NCBI GenBank assembly: GCA_964017045.1
Contig: OZ024808.1
Coordinates: 20,949,284 to 21,013,283, forward strand
Source of the DNA: Omphiscola glabra
Lineage: Eukaryota > Mollusca > Gastropoda > Lymnaeidae
Direction of reading: 5' to 3'
DNA: 64,000 nt
A program made the translations under genes and the position numbers. This document shows, piece by piece, positions 24,024 to 36,407 of the stretch. The stretch's first letter is position 1, and the number at the start of each line of letters is the position of its first letter. The notes below the pieces were generated by a model. It did not search any database, was not told the origin of the DNA, and saw only the letters and a list, made by a program, of their open reading frames with translations.

Positions 24024-24227
24024 CCTTACATCGACATAACTATCAGTCAGCTTTGATCTTCATTGAACATTTATCCAAACAGAAAGTCACAAATGTACAA
24101 ATATCGGCATGAAAACGTTAAATCCTACTAGTAAATAATGATTAGCAAACTGAAGAGGTACTACTCGACTTAAGGGAGAGGGGACTGTGGCCCCAAAATA
24201 GACGAGCTGGACAAATAATTTTTTTTT

Positions 24228-24612
24228 TATTAAGTTTATATTAAGTTTATACTAAGTTTATATTAAGTTTATATTAAGTTTAGATTAAGTATAAATTAAG
24301 TTTATATTAAGTTTATACTAAGTTTATATTAAGTTTATATTAAGTTTATATTAATTATATATTAAGTATATATAAAATTTATATTTTGTTTATATTAAGT
24401 ATATATTAATAATATATTAAATTTATATTAAGTTTATATTAAGTATATATTAAGTATATATTAAGTATATATAAAGTTTATATTAAGTTTATATTAAGTT
24501 TATATTAAGTATATATTAAGATTATATTAAGTTTATATTAAGTTTATATTAAGTATATATTAAGTATATATTACATTTATATTAAGTTTATATTAAGTTA
24601 AGTATATAGAAT
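24228..24612. repeat. AT-rich 12-13 bp array
   Basis: About 30 units of TATATTAAGTTTA with TATATTAAGTATA variants. It contains almost no G outside the AAG of each unit and no coding sequence. Confidence 0.9.
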
Positions 24613-24859
24613 ACGTTAAAATGTATGTTAATGATATGTTTCATCTTCTCTCCTTGTATACTAAATGGTTGATTTCAATTAAGTTTTTAAAAGAATGCTT
24701 ATCAAGCTTGGTGCCGGACTCAATGTCAATTCCTGGCGTGGGCGTCATAGGTCCGGGGTACACTTCTAGCCTACTGCCTAAAAATGTGTGTTGCTTACCG
24801 AACAAAAATGAAGAAAAGCATCCAAGGTATTTAATACATAGTTCATGAACTAAGTATCT

Positions 24860-25995
24860 AATACGTATTATTACGTGATCTTAGTATATAATACATAGAA
24901 CGTGATCTTAGTATATAATACATAGAACGTGATCTTAGTATATAATACATAGAACGTGATCTTAGTATATAATACATAGAACGTGATCTTAGTATATAAT
25001 ACATAGAACGTGATCTTAGTATATAATACATAGAACGTGATATTAGAATATAATACATAGAACGTGATCTTAGTATATAATAGATAGAACGCGATCTTAG
25101 TATATAATACATAGAACGTGATCTTAGTATATAATACATAGAACGTGATATTAGTATATAATACATAGTATGTGATCTTAGTATATAATACATAGAACGT
25201 GATCTAAGTATATAATACATAGAACGGGATCTTAGTATATAATACATAGAACGTGATCTTAGTATATAACACATAGTACGTGATCTTAGTATATATGACA
25301 TAGTACGTGATCTTAGGATATAATACATAGTACGTGCTCTTATTATATAATACATAGTACGTGATCTTAGTATATATTACATAGTATGTGATCTTAGTAT
25401 ATAATACATAGAACGTGATATTAGTATATAATACATAGAACGTGATCTTAGTATATAATACATAGAACGTGATCTTAGTATATAATACATTTAATGTGAT
25501 CTTAGTATATAATACATAGAACGTGATCTTAGTATATAATACATAGAATGTGCTCTTAGTATATAATACATAGTACGTGATCTTAGTATATATTACATAG
25601 AACGTGATCTTAGTATAAAATACATAGTATGTGATCTTAGTATATATAACATAGAACGTGATCTTAGTATATAATACATAGAACGTGATCTAAGTATATA
25701 ATACATAGTACGTGATCTTAGTATATATGACATAGTACGTGATCTTAGTATATAATACATAGTACGGGCTCTTAGTATATAATACATAGTACGTGATCTT
25801 AGTATATAATATATAGAACGTGATCGTAGTATATAATACATAGAACGTGATCGTAGTATATAATACATAGTATGTGATCTTAGTATATAATACATAGAAC
25901 GTTTTCTTAGTATATAATGCATAGTACGGGATCTTTGTATATATACATAGTACAGGCTCTTAGTTTATAATACGTAGTACGGGCTCTTAGTGTTA
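24860..25995. repeat. 27-bp minisatellite, about 41 units
   Basis: The longest array in the window. Its unit is CTTAGTATATAATACATAGA plus ACGTGAT. Variants swap AACGTG for TACGTG or TATGTG, in a mosaic suggesting repeated local duplication. Because 27 is a multiple of three, one minus-strand frame reads as a periodic YYILRSRSM peptide over long stretches; this is not a gene. Confidence 0.96.
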
Positions 25996-26104
25996 ACCCT
26001 CGAGGCCGCCATCGCTGTGATCTCAACATTTATGTTGAATTTCGGTGATTGCAACGTATGCATACAAACAACTTGTATGTTGATATTAACGTGATGCGGC
26101 CGGC

Positions 26105-26345
26105 TTAAGATTGGGTAATAAGGTAACAGGATGGTATTAGCAAAGCTAGCGGCATGTTAACTGCCAGTGAGGGTCATAGCAGCTGCCAGTTATTAGCAAA
26201 GCCATCAGCACGTTAACATCCAGTTAGGAGCATAGCAGGAGCCAGTTAGCAGTAAGCTATAAGCAGTTAGGAGCATAGCAGAAGCCAGTGTTATACACAA
26301 AGCTAGCAGCATGTTAACAGCCATGTTAGGATTATACAGTGCATA
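26105..26345. repeat. Diverged repeat of about 55 bp, four units
   Basis: Imperfect units share AGCATGTTAAC, CCAGTTAGGAGCATAGCAG and AGCAAAGC in the same order. Divergence is high. No gene is seen from here to 26820; only a short ORF at 26553-26807 without a recognisable product. Confidence 0.65.
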
Positions 26346-26819
26346 GCAATTTAAATAAAACCTGTAAATTCAGGGGGTGGGGGCTTACGCCCTACCCTGT
26401 CCTACCAAAAAAACGTCCCTGTGTACCCGCCCTGGGATGAAATATTCAAAAGTGGAAAAAAACGCAGTTTTAAATAAAAAAAATCAAACTAATATGTGCA
26501 TTAATTAATATATACATCTTGGGGAAGAGGTAGTCAATGCACGTCATGCCTCGTGAGAGGTTTTGGTTGCCACACCGTCGTATCAATGAATGAAATAACA
26601 ATTCCAGATGATCAGAACATTTTCGTCCGCCCGTTGTTGTTGTTGTTTCTTTCCGCTCTGATTATTTCGTCACGGCTGTACTTGTTATCGTCTGAGCGAT
26701 GTTGCGATATGGTCATTATCTTCACGAACCTGGTGCTGGTTCGTCAACGCTCGAGTGACTGTACTGACCAATATCACCAAGGCCCGATCTCACGGATTAA
26801 ATACTAATTTCTATCTTTA

Positions 26820-27340
26820 ATTGTATACATACTAGATATAGCCCGCCAAATCTTGGTTGCAGCAATGCGTGAACTTCCCCTCTACTTAAGTTATACTTTA
26901 CAAAACATGAACTCAGGTAACGCACCTGTAAGCAGAGGCATAACTGGGTTTTTGGCGCCCTTGGCTAATTTATTTTTTAAATAATAAAAATTTAAAAATT
27001 AGAGATCTAGCGGCGCCCTTTTGAACTGGCGCAGGCCGGCGCCCTTGGCAACTGCCCCAATGCCAAGCCGTTGTTACGCCTCTGCCTGTAAGAATCCCAA
27101 TTTTGCTACACCCCTTCCCCCCATGGTACGTAACTGAACTCTTTTTTATTTCACGCCAATTAGCTGTATTATATATTCTGATGTCCCAACCACATTTAAA
27201 CCGAATATTTTTTACACCATATTTAAATTGAGATGATTACATTTTCCGAAAAGGAATATTACCCACCAGTTGCGTTATTTAAAAAAAATATATTTATATC
27301 ATTTAGCTTATTAATCGGGAATTATATTTTGCGCGCTGTT
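26820..27340 (-). repeat. Dispersed repeat, copy A, split by a MITE
   Basis: Read on the minus strand this matches copy C (48515-48880) over most of its length, sharing GTGGTTGGGACATCAGAATA, CATGGGGGGAAGGGGTG, TTGGGATTCTT, CTTGAGTTCATGTTTTGT-like and TTCACGCATTGCTG segments in order. The match stops and resumes at the MITE at 26933-27084. Removing the MITE and one target duplication restores collinearity, which shows the order of insertion. No ORF; element class unknown. Confidence 0.75.
26933..27084. mobile_element. hAT MITE, CAGAGGCGTAAC family, copy 2
   Basis: The same 152-bp element as at 13897-14048, with a perfect 8-bp duplication CCTGTAAG (26925-26932, 27085-27092). It is inserted inside a dispersed repeat, so it is younger than that copy. 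Confidence 0.92.
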
Positions 27341-27451
27341 AAACTCATTATTGAACCATACTTTCTTTCAAACATATAGAATTATTTGTAATATACTCTC
27401 AATACCAAATTCGGTTATTATGAAGACGTCCACGAGTCATACCAGAAGCGT

Positions 27452-27452
<1 letters not shown>

Positions 27453-27491
<39 letters not shown>

Positions 27492-28605
27492 TAAGGAAAA
27501 GTTAGAAATATAATATAAGATTGGCCAGACGTATCATGTTTTGCCATCTGTTTTGAGGAGCGGTAAATCGGTTGAGCCTGATAACAATGAGGCTACCTGG
27601 GTATACGTGCGTACCATGACCGTTATCGAAAAGGCCTTTCCCTTGGGCTTGGGAATTCCCTCCGGCGTAACTTTGTGTGGGATTATGTCTATTAAAAAAA
27701 CATACTATACCTAAACAAGCAATGTTAATGTCATAATGGGACAGTGGAAAAAAATAACAAAATAGTTCATTATTTTTATACGCAAACGTGGCATTATCCA
27801 TAATGTCCCAGGTTGTCCCCCTTTATGACATAACCGAGAAGATCATAAATATGGATATCCTCCCCTTTCATCGATAGTCACCCTTTTAAATGTTTTTTTT
27901 TTTTTTTTAAATCAAATTTTATTTTCATCCACAAATACCCAGAAAGGTTTATTTAGAATTGATCATAAGTAATTAGTTAGGAAGTAAAAAAAATATCGAC
28001 CATTTGATATGCTTTGTTTTACGCAAAGCATTAAAAGTCTAGCTCCTCCCTCGCCTCTCCCGCAAAACATTAAAAACCCACACACATAGACACACAAACA
28101 CAGATGCACACACCCCCCACACGCCCGTCCCCCATCCACACCCCCTCACACTCACACGCATCCACCTCAACACACTCACACGCATCCACCCCAACACCCC
28201 CACACACAACCCCCACGAATCCAGGCTAGATCATCCTCTGTGTCAACAGTTCCAAAAGTTCGGACTCGGCTCAAGAGATTGAAGCTAAACCAGAGGAGGT
28301 AAAATTTCCATTACAAGACATTTTCCGTTATGTAACTTGAATGCTTTTAAAAAAACGTGAGCAATCGGTTGGGTAGTCTTTAAAAATAGCTCCCAAAATA
28401 AACGACTAATCGAATGAGGTGGGAATTCCTGAATTTCGCCAAAGTGGGTGGAGACAGATGACGAAATGGTGGAGGGGGGGAGGTATTAAATGACAGCGTG
28501 ATGTCATTTGTTTTAAAAATAGCCTTTCACCTGCACACAATAACAAATATATGTTTGTATCTCACTTTCTATAACACTTAGAGCTTATATAAATAAAAAA
28601 TAAAT
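27453..28605. other. Non-coding interval with microsatellites
   Basis: Starts with a (TA)n run of about 38 bp. It contains C/A-rich sequence with many CACAC motifs at about 28075-28205. No gene seen; a 99-codon minus-strand ORF at 27502-27801 has no recognisable features. Confidence 0.5.
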
Positions 28606-28754
28606 TCATAGCCAGTCACTACCGGCACCCACGCTTGGCATGAGCACATCAACTCTCTTGAATTTACCCACGGGAATTGGTCTACCACCAGTCATTCTAG
28701 AAGAACGAGCATTTGCTCCCCGTACACTTTTTAGCTGCTCATCAGTTTGCTTGA
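28606..28754 (-). CDS. Orphan C-terminus-like ORF, possible exon
   Basis: The minus strand has about 45 open codons, with TGA at 28606-28608. The peptide includes EQLKSVRGANARSSRMTGGR, then PIPVGKFKRVDVLMPSVGAG and SDWL at the end. Mixed charge, glycines and balanced codons look like real protein. An in-frame stop lies nine codons before EQLK, and a weak acceptor (AATCAAG) or the internal ATG could open it. It could be a terminal exon or a pseudogene fragment. Family not recognised. Confidence 0.35.
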
Positions 28755-28829
28755 TTTACAACTTTAAAAAAAAAATATGGATCTGAAATATTTAGTTACA
28801 AGTAAGAACGTTTATTCAATGTTAGTTAA

Positions 28830-29165
28830 CATATAATACAATCATTCAGGGTTTACTAACACGTGAGGCAATCATTCAGAGTTTACTAATTGTGAGACTA
28901 TCATTCATGGTTTACTAACATGTGATATAATCATTCATGGTTTACTAACATGTGAGACAATCATTCAGGGTTTACTAATATGTGAGACAATCATTCGGGG
29001 TTTACTAACATGTGAGACAATCATTCAGGGTTTACTAACATGTGAGACAATCATTCAGGGTTTACTAACATGTGAGACAATCATTCACGGTTTACTAACA
29101 TGTGAGACAATCATTCAGGATTTACTAACATGTGAGACAATCATTCAGGTTTTACTAGCATGTGA
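28830..29165. repeat. 30-bp minisatellite, eleven units
   Basis: Unit TGTGAGACAATCATTCAGGG plus TTTACTAACA. The first and last units are diverged. Related single units (GTTAGTTAACATAT..) continue to about 29290. Confidence 0.95.
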
Positions 29166-30349
29166 AAAAATACTTAAATCTATACTTACACGAAAACAAC
29201 AACATTCATCGTTAGTTAACATATATGACAAGCAGTCGAGGTTTACTAACAAGCAAGAATAGTTTTTCTATATAACAAGTAGTAATGTTGTTTATACAAC
29301 AAGACGTGTTGTACTTGCCATAATGATAATGTTAAAATCCTCACGATTTCGACCCTACGATAACGACATAAGATCATAATTTTATCCGGACAGAACTCGG
29401 AGCCGGAGTAGTCCATATATAAAATTCGATATTTTCCTAAACCGACCCATGTAACTCTACTGTTCAGAGGTATGCGAGTAGATAAGTGAATTCCTGAACA
29501 GCCTTGATCCTAAGTCCATTTCTATACTGACAAAGCTAACGACCCCAATCACCCAATAACGCACCGTATACTAAACCTTTTCAGTTGAATCTCGTATTAC
29601 GTAAAGGTCGTATATATTATCAAAGCGTGTATAGAGCGGGGTGGGTTGTGTTGACATGGGCATTTTATACGAGCCGTTCTAGTTCCTACAAAAACATAAA
29701 TTAAAACACATTGATCAGGTCATTTTCATATTAAAACTAGCAGAGGCACCACCTTGGGGGTATTTACTTTCCCGGGGGGCGTCACATTCGTAACATAAGA
29801 AATTTTGAGATTAAGCCGGGGAAAAAAATCGACATTCAGGGCCATATCCCTTTTGTAAGGGCAGACACGTGTCTGAATGGGCGTTCAGTAGCAGCGGCGT
29901 ACATCCCCGCGGAATGCTGGGCCGTTGCGTGTACAACTACTGACTAATGATGTGTAAGGTGTGTCTCGGTGATTTCCTGACAAAAGACACACAACCCGCG
30001 CAATCTCATTAAACCTTTTCACATCCCAGACACTTTCCTTGGACCACTTAGAAGATCTCCGGTTCCAGGCATCACCCACTGCCCGAAATGCGTTACTACA
30101 CAATCAGAGGACGACATCTATCGAAAAACATATCACACCTTCCTTCACAATTAGCAATACCTCATCATTTCTGACACACAAAAACGCATTACTACAATAA
30201 GGATAAGCCAAAGAAAACATCGCAAATAATCCATGCCAGAGAATCGATTAAAAACAGACTTAACATTGTGTACCCAAATCCAAAACAAATTTTGTTAATA
30301 ATGTTGTCTGTTGAATACTACACCTATGAATAATAATTTTTTTGTAAAT
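29166..30349. other. Upstream region of the second secreted-protein gene
   Basis: It should contain the first exon of the gene at 30877-31409. A TATATAAAA motif at 29416-29424 lies 1.46 kb before the exon-2 acceptor, nearly the spacing seen in the paralogue (1.50 kb). I could not find an ATG with an open signal-peptide start and a phase-1 donor. A 72-codon minus-strand ORF at 29885-30103 is unrecognised. Confidence 0.35.
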
Positions 30350-30585
30350 GGGACGTGTCAACAAAGTAGTTCTCTAGTACATGAGTTGAACGTGTCGACA
30401 AAGTAGTTCTCTAGTACATGAGTTGAACGTGTCAACAAAGTAGTTCTCTAGTACATGAGTTGAACATGTCAACAAAGTAGTTCTCTAGTACATGAGTTGA
30501 GCGTGTCAACAAAGTAGTTCCCTAGTATATGTGTTGAACGTGTCAACAAAGTAGCACTCTACTACATGAATTGAACGCGACACCA
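30350..30585. repeat. 37-bp minisatellite, about six units
   Basis: Unit AACGTGTCAACAAAGTAGTT plus CTCTAGTACATGAGTTG. It lies about 300 bp upstream of exon 2 of the second secreted-protein gene, in the same relative place as the 30-bp array in the first gene, but the two arrays are unrelated in sequence. Confidence 0.93.
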
Positions 30586-30876
30586 GTGTAGTACTCGACT
30601 GCTACTATATGAGTCCAGGAATTATTTCAACAAGTATCATTGCAACGAACTACCCGACTAAAGAGATGTTTTGTTAAAGTTAAAGTAAAATAATAATCGT
30701 TTTATTTAACAGAGAATGTATTTACTTGATAGAAAAGACAATTAAGAACATTTAAGTTATATAAAGTTTAAATATATCTTCATATTGTAATAAGAATTGT
30801 AATAGTTATAATATTTACATCCAGAATCCACTATCGAAGGACTTATATCAAGTTTTCTAACTTCCATTTATTTCAG

Positions 30877-31409
30877 CCATCACGATCCTCTTCACGATTC
30901 ACTTGTCAACAGAATGCGATCAAGTCTTCCGAAAAGGCGGCGGTAGAAAGTGGCATGTGAACTGTAAAAGTATTTCACAATTCGCAAACTGCCTGGCTTC
31001 GAAATACGTCAGAATCGGATCGCCCTTTGGACGCAACGTAAGTGAAGCTATCCTTAACGGCCTATCAAAGGCTGCAGAAGACATCTGTGGCTTCCACTGC
31101 AATATCGCAAACACCACAAAGCCAAGGAGAAGGCAGACGCCGCCTTTACCCGACCTAGGAGTCGACTTCAAAATCTGCGCCTTTGACTTTTTCTTACAAG
31201 TAGGCGGCAATCCGCAAAAGGCTTGCGACAGGATGCCTGACCTGATTATCCGCTTTCTAAAAGCGTCCGGCACCAAAGTATCTCGAGACGCTATTGAACT
31301 CGGGAGGTATATCATGTTTCATATACTAGACGCCAAGTTGGGTGTCAAGTGTGAGCAACCAAGCTTTTCCTCATTAAGTTCTAAATGTCAGGGAATGAAA
31401 GGTTCATGA
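30877..31409 (+). CDS. Second secreted cysteine-rich protein, exon 2 (5' partial)
   Basis: The exon starts after a TTCCATTTATTTCAG acceptor and ends with TGA. Two bases complete a split codon; 176 residues follow. It opens with the hydrophobic end of a signal peptide (ITILFTIHLSTEC). Nine Cys align with those of the protein at 15513-17307. Shared blocks include CGF-C, ICAFDFFLQVGGNPQKACD, MPDLI and DAIELGRYIM..AKLGVKC. N-V-S and N-T-T glycosylation sites are present. Same entry phase as the paralogue, so the split was inherited. Only exon 1 is missing, either unrecognised or further away. The apparent TTG start at 30903 is inside the signal peptide and is not used. Role unknown. Confidence 0.8.
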
Positions 31410-33177
31410 AGCTGGCAGTGCTTGTGTATATTTATTTCCCTTAAAAAAAACACAAGCTTTTTTCGTACTTGCCACGAGCCGGGAAAACTATTTAGACATA
31501 AATCCTATTTGAAGTTTTTTCTTAAATCTTTTTCCATTTCTTTTTTAGGTTTTAAGATCATTGTTACATACCGGTACTCGATTAGTGTGAATTCATGTAA
31601 TTTTTTTAAAATTCCATTTTCAATGTCCTTTTACCCTGTTATGTATTCACTAGCGTGATGTCTGTTTTTATTCCTCCTAGTCTCTAGCATGAATGTTTCA
31701 CTGCTTGGTCCACAAAAGTTTATCATTGTAAAAACGCCATCGCCATGTCTTTCAACGTTTTTTTGTGGATATATTATATGAGTTCTGCTTCCTTATTTAA
31801 ACTAACCATTTTCTACACACTGTCAAATGTTGCCAAGAGTAATATTATGGAATTATTCCCAGTCGCCATGAACGATTGAAGAGACATTGTTTTAATGTTT
31901 GGCCAAGTAACAAACTGTGTGAATTATAACGAAATGATTTATTACCAAATCTTTAACCATTTGACACATTGCTTCATAGTTGTTGTTTTTTTGTTTTTTT
32001 TTGCAGTCCGAGAAGATGTCAAAGTACTTGCTGTATCAATAATTCTCTTACACTTAGAGATAGTATATATGTTTTTAAAATATTTATTGTAATAGAAATA
32101 GCTTATTATAATAATGTTTCACTAATAAAAAGTTTTTTTAAAAAATCTAAACAAAATATTACACAAAAACATGTAAATATTTAAAGTACGTTTGTAACAG
32201 AAATTCCTAGTTATTTACTACCAGATTTGTGTGGCCTAATAAGACACGTGTCTTATAGAGAATTGCTGTCATTCAAAAATAGTAAAAGAAAATAAACGCT
32301 ATTTGTTGCGATTCTGAGTGCCTTACCTTTATACTTTATACCTTACGTCACCATAATAATAAAGACTTCTCTTATACACTTTTAGTTAGCTCCACCCTTG
32401 ACGCTCTTAGTTGAGGTGGAAACTTGTATTTATCCAACCAAACAGCCGGGAACAAGGCTGATATTTCACTCTGTGGTGTATGAGGCCTTTAAACTCTACA
32501 CCCATTTTATGGATCTTTACTTTCACAAATCCGACGATATATAAATTGATAACATAACATATATGTGTGTACATTTGTGAAGAGGATTGGAACAGCGATT
32601 AAAGCCACATAGCGTAGAGCCGATTCACACAGAGAAAGCATTTTGTTATCAGCGCACAGACCAAGAGTTAACGTGACACATGTCACGGTCGACTAGTTTA
32701 CCCGTAGGAACGTCCTTATGAATATAGCTATCGATATCGATCAATTAGGGCTGAGCCTGGTTCAGTATTTGTCCAGGTATTTCAATACAATGCCCGGAGT
32801 CCAGGTCCGGATATGGAGAAATTCCGGAGTTATCTTCATTCAACGAGAAACGTGGTCCGTGTTCTACCTGAAATTTGCGAATATAGAACAGCAGCGATCA
32901 CGAATGCATTAAGTTGAAAAGTTGTCAACACTAATACGATGAAGCCCTAACCCGTTAACACAACGCAAAAAAAAAATGATTGGAGTTACGATGTAAGCAT
33001 TGTTTGCTGCTGGCTACTGGTTAGTAGGAGTTTTGGTTTTTCTAACACCAATGTACGCATATCATTTAAAAAATAATATTCATATCCTAATGGCCATACC
33101 CTATTGGACACCCCACCGTTCCGATTACTTCATCAATGCAATGGGTGCTATTTTTATATTATGATTATTGTATCATC
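31410..33177. other. 3' flank, no gene seen
   Basis: Probably begins with the 3' UTR of the second secreted-protein gene; AATAAA motifs occur near 32124 and 32292. A 64-codon ORF at 32718-32912 (MNIAIDIDQLG..) is unrecognised and not supported by splice sites. Confidence 0.45.
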
Positions 33178-33335
33178 TTGCAGATCAGAGAAATGATACA
33201 AACAAATACAATTAACTAATCAACGTTCATCTAGCAGATTAAAGGAATGATACAAACAAATACAATTAACTAATTAACGTTCATCTTGCAGATCAAAGAA
33301 ATGATACAAAAAAAAACAACAAATAACGTTCATCT
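33178..33335. repeat. 52-bp tandem repeat, three units
   Basis: Units share CAGATNA-AGAAATGATACAAACAAATAC and AACGTTCATCT; the third is shortened. Flanked by unique AT-rich sequence. Confidence 0.88.
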
Positions 33336-33878
33336 TTCGTATATTATTAGAACTCACGTCTGACCACACAGCTGAGGTGAACTCTGTGGACCTTGTATTC
33401 CTTAGAATAAACTTGTGATAAGATGTGGCACAAATTTTGCATAACTTTTGAGCCCATCCTAATTTCTTGCATGTCAGAACCAGCTTTTGTGTAAATATGG
33501 TAAATTCCGTCTAGTTGGTTACACGAGAAAACCACAAACGTAACTATTTAACACTTGTAACAAAACTATTTAACACTTGTAACTCTCAACTGTTTTGTAA
33601 GGAAAACGCTTTAAAGCGTCCTGTAAGATGTGTCTATAAAATACTATTTATTGATCGTCCATGCTGACTCAAAAAATGAACGAATTAAAATTTGGTAAAA
33701 AGGGGGAACTATTGGAATATTTTAGTTAGGATTAGTTTGTTATGGTTGTCTCTCTTGCCTTCTTCAACTTCTTGTTTTCTTTATTATTATCATAAGATTT
33801 TTTTTTTTATCAAAAGACTAAATAAAGCTGTTGTCGCGAATGTTTTTAAACATGTAAACCACCCATGGTAGAATCACA

Positions 33879-34020
33879 ATCTCACCACTTCCTTCCATCC
33901 ATCCTCGTGGCGCTACAGCCCATATAGGGCTTTGGCCTGTCTCACCACTTCCTTCCATCCATCCTCGTGGCGCTACAGCCCATGTAGGGCTTTGGCCTGT
34001 CTCACCACTTCCTTCCACTC
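33879..34020. repeat. 60-bp tandem repeat, 2.3 units
   Basis: Near-identical units contain CTTCCTTCCATCCATCCTCG and GGCGCTACAGCCCATATAGG. The GGCTTTGGCCTG end is the kind of sequence seen next to LINE tails, so it may derive from a retroelement 3' end. Confidence 0.85.
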
Positions 34021-35560
34021 AGACCTAACTGATGCTTTCTTTTCCATGCATGGATTCACAGCAGCTGTAGATCTCTTTTTCCACATCATCATCAACTGCC
34101 TTAACAAAGTCAGAGATAAAAATATGTTCTTAAATGCATTAGGATATTTAAAGTGCTCGGTAAACCATTAAAATAACAAATTGTTCCCGTAGCAATATCA
34201 GCCTTGAAATGTATTTATAAACTTTGTGTACCATTTCTCAATTTAAGTCTTTAGAACATTCATACTTCGAGAGTAAATATTTCATTAATTGAACGTATTT
34301 GAATCATCTTCAGATGCATTGTAGTCCGGTAAAAAATATGTAAAACAAAATAATTATTTTTTTTGCATTGGTAATATAACACAAAATCAATTTATTTATT
34401 TCTTGAAAATAGTTAATGAGAAAATGGTAGTTAAATTATTGTGATGTTTTGTTTCGTGGCACTATATTTCTTAGGTCATGCACTTTGACAATATTTTAAA
34501 ACTATGGACGGGCATATGTCTTCATGTAGCATAAGCACAAGTTTTGGTCTTGTTTTCCGTTCTCCGATTTCATGCCTTATATGCTATATTAAAAGACATG
34601 GTATTTATTTTACAAGGATTTATGTTTTATAAATATGAGACAATGCTGCACACATTTCAACTTCGCTTAACGTTATGCCTACGCACCGGTGGTCTTGTGT
34701 AGGAAATGTGTACAAACTCATGCCAGGTTGGTCGAAGATACACGTGATATGTTTTAGTGTGGCTGCGTTACAAGCCAGTGACATTGGGTTACCTCGAGGA
34801 TGTTAACGGCTAAAACTTAAAGATGGGTCTCTGCATGTAGGCCTACTAAATGATTCTCATATTTTCGTGAAAGGTTCCCACTCACAAACATCGCTACCGG
34901 CCCTACTAACGATTAATTAAAGATAACATATTTAAAATCAAACCACGTATATTTAGAACAAATAAATATATATATTTTTTTTTTTTAAATCGTCAAATGT
35001 ATGGTGCAGTATATGTGGCGAAAGGTCGTCTAGGGGAATGTCTCTCCTCCAACGGCCACAGACAACAACACTATCAAATCAGAGCCTAAACTCCGTTTTC
35101 TCTCTCGTTTCAAATAACTTGACGAGATGGTTTGAAATATAAGGATATCCCTTAATTATTCATATGATAATAATAATAATAAAGTTCATTTGAAAAATCA
35201 CGCTTCATCCCCAAAGGCTCGAAGCGCGGTACAAAAACTAAGCTGTTTATGATGTGTTAAGACACAATGCACAATAAACCGACTAGAAACAATAGTGTTC
35301 ACACTTGAAAGAATGGAAATTCCAGCACGCAGCTCAACAAATCACCCACTCATTACTTTAAATTTAAAAGAAATGCATCTTGATGTCCATAACAATTCTC
35401 CGCACCAATATATCGCACCACCGGAAATGCGTCACAGCGCATTCATGACTTAGTCAAAATGGTGCGATATATGGGGAAGTCCCAAAGGAATAAAATATAA
35501 TTCTCACTGTTACAATTTTCAACCCAGACACATAACATAAACGCGCGATATGTCCGTGAC
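34021..35560. other. No gene seen
   Basis: AT-rich with short ORFs only. A (TAA)n stretch lies near 35168-35182. No recognisable element. Confidence 0.5.
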
Positions 35561-35712
35561 GGTACAAGTCAAATGTACGGTACAGTACAAGTCAAATGTA
35601 CGGTACAGTACAAGTCAAATGTACGGTACAGTACAAGTCAAATGTACGGTACAGTACAAGTCAAATGTACGGTACAGTACAAGTCAAATGTACGGTACAG
35701 CACAAGTCAAAT
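35561..35712. repeat. 23-bp minisatellite, 6.5 units
   Basis: Unit GTACAAGTCAAATGTACGGTACA. Its ends are partly palindromic (TGTAC/GTACA), so single strands could fold. Units are nearly identical, which suggests recent growth. Confidence 0.94.
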
Positions 35713-36111
35713 ATATAATATTTCATTATAAACAATATACATTTTATAGATTATATGATGAGATACGATTATTTTATTAATCCAAATGTACACGTCATGC
35801 GCCACGAAACTTCACTTCCTTGGTGACTAGACTGACTTTAAACTTTAAAGTTTAAAGTGATTATTTAGATTTTGGAACAGGTGGGGCCGCACACTGGTAA
35901 TTCTAATAGATTGTGGATACAACGAATTTGTATTTATTTCTGTCACAACTTTAATGAAAAGAATTTGCCCCGAATGACCTGATCTTATATGACTGTGATG
36001 AAGATGGTGGGATGTATCATCCATTTTTAAGGTTTTACAAATGCATATCGCTCTAAATAGTTTTACAAGCGAATAATACTAATAATAATAATGTCATCTT
36101 TTTAAAAAAAT

Positions 36112-36407
36112 GCAACACCCATCCAAAACAAACAAACAAAACAAACAAACAAAACAAACAAACAAAACAAACAAACAAAACAAACAAACAAAACAAACAA
36201 ACAAAACAAACAAAACACCCATCCAAAACAAACAAACAAAACACCCATCCAAAACAAACAAACAAAACACCCATCCAAAACACCCATCCAAAACAAACAA
36301 ACAAAACAAACAAACAAAACAAACAAACAAAACAAACAAACAAAACAAACAAACAAAACAAACAAACAAAACAAACAAACAAAACAAACAAACAAAACAA
36401 ACAAACA
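36112..36407. repeat. (AAACAAACAAACA)n array with inserts
   Basis: A 13-bp A/C-only array, interrupted by ACACCCATCC blocks at about 36206-36300. One strand lacks both G and T except in the inserts, so ORFs in several frames (FVCFVCLFCL on the minus strand) are artefacts. Confidence 0.95.

Noticed and set aside
24858..25922. Minus-strand ORFs with YYILRSRSM repeats
   Set aside because: 27-bp unit is a multiple of three, so one frame stays open by chance; no start, no flanking coding signal.
24860..25995. Resemblance of regularly repeated units to a CRISPR array
   Set aside because: Units are contiguous without unique spacers, in an animal-type genome with spliced genes; the same holds for every array here.
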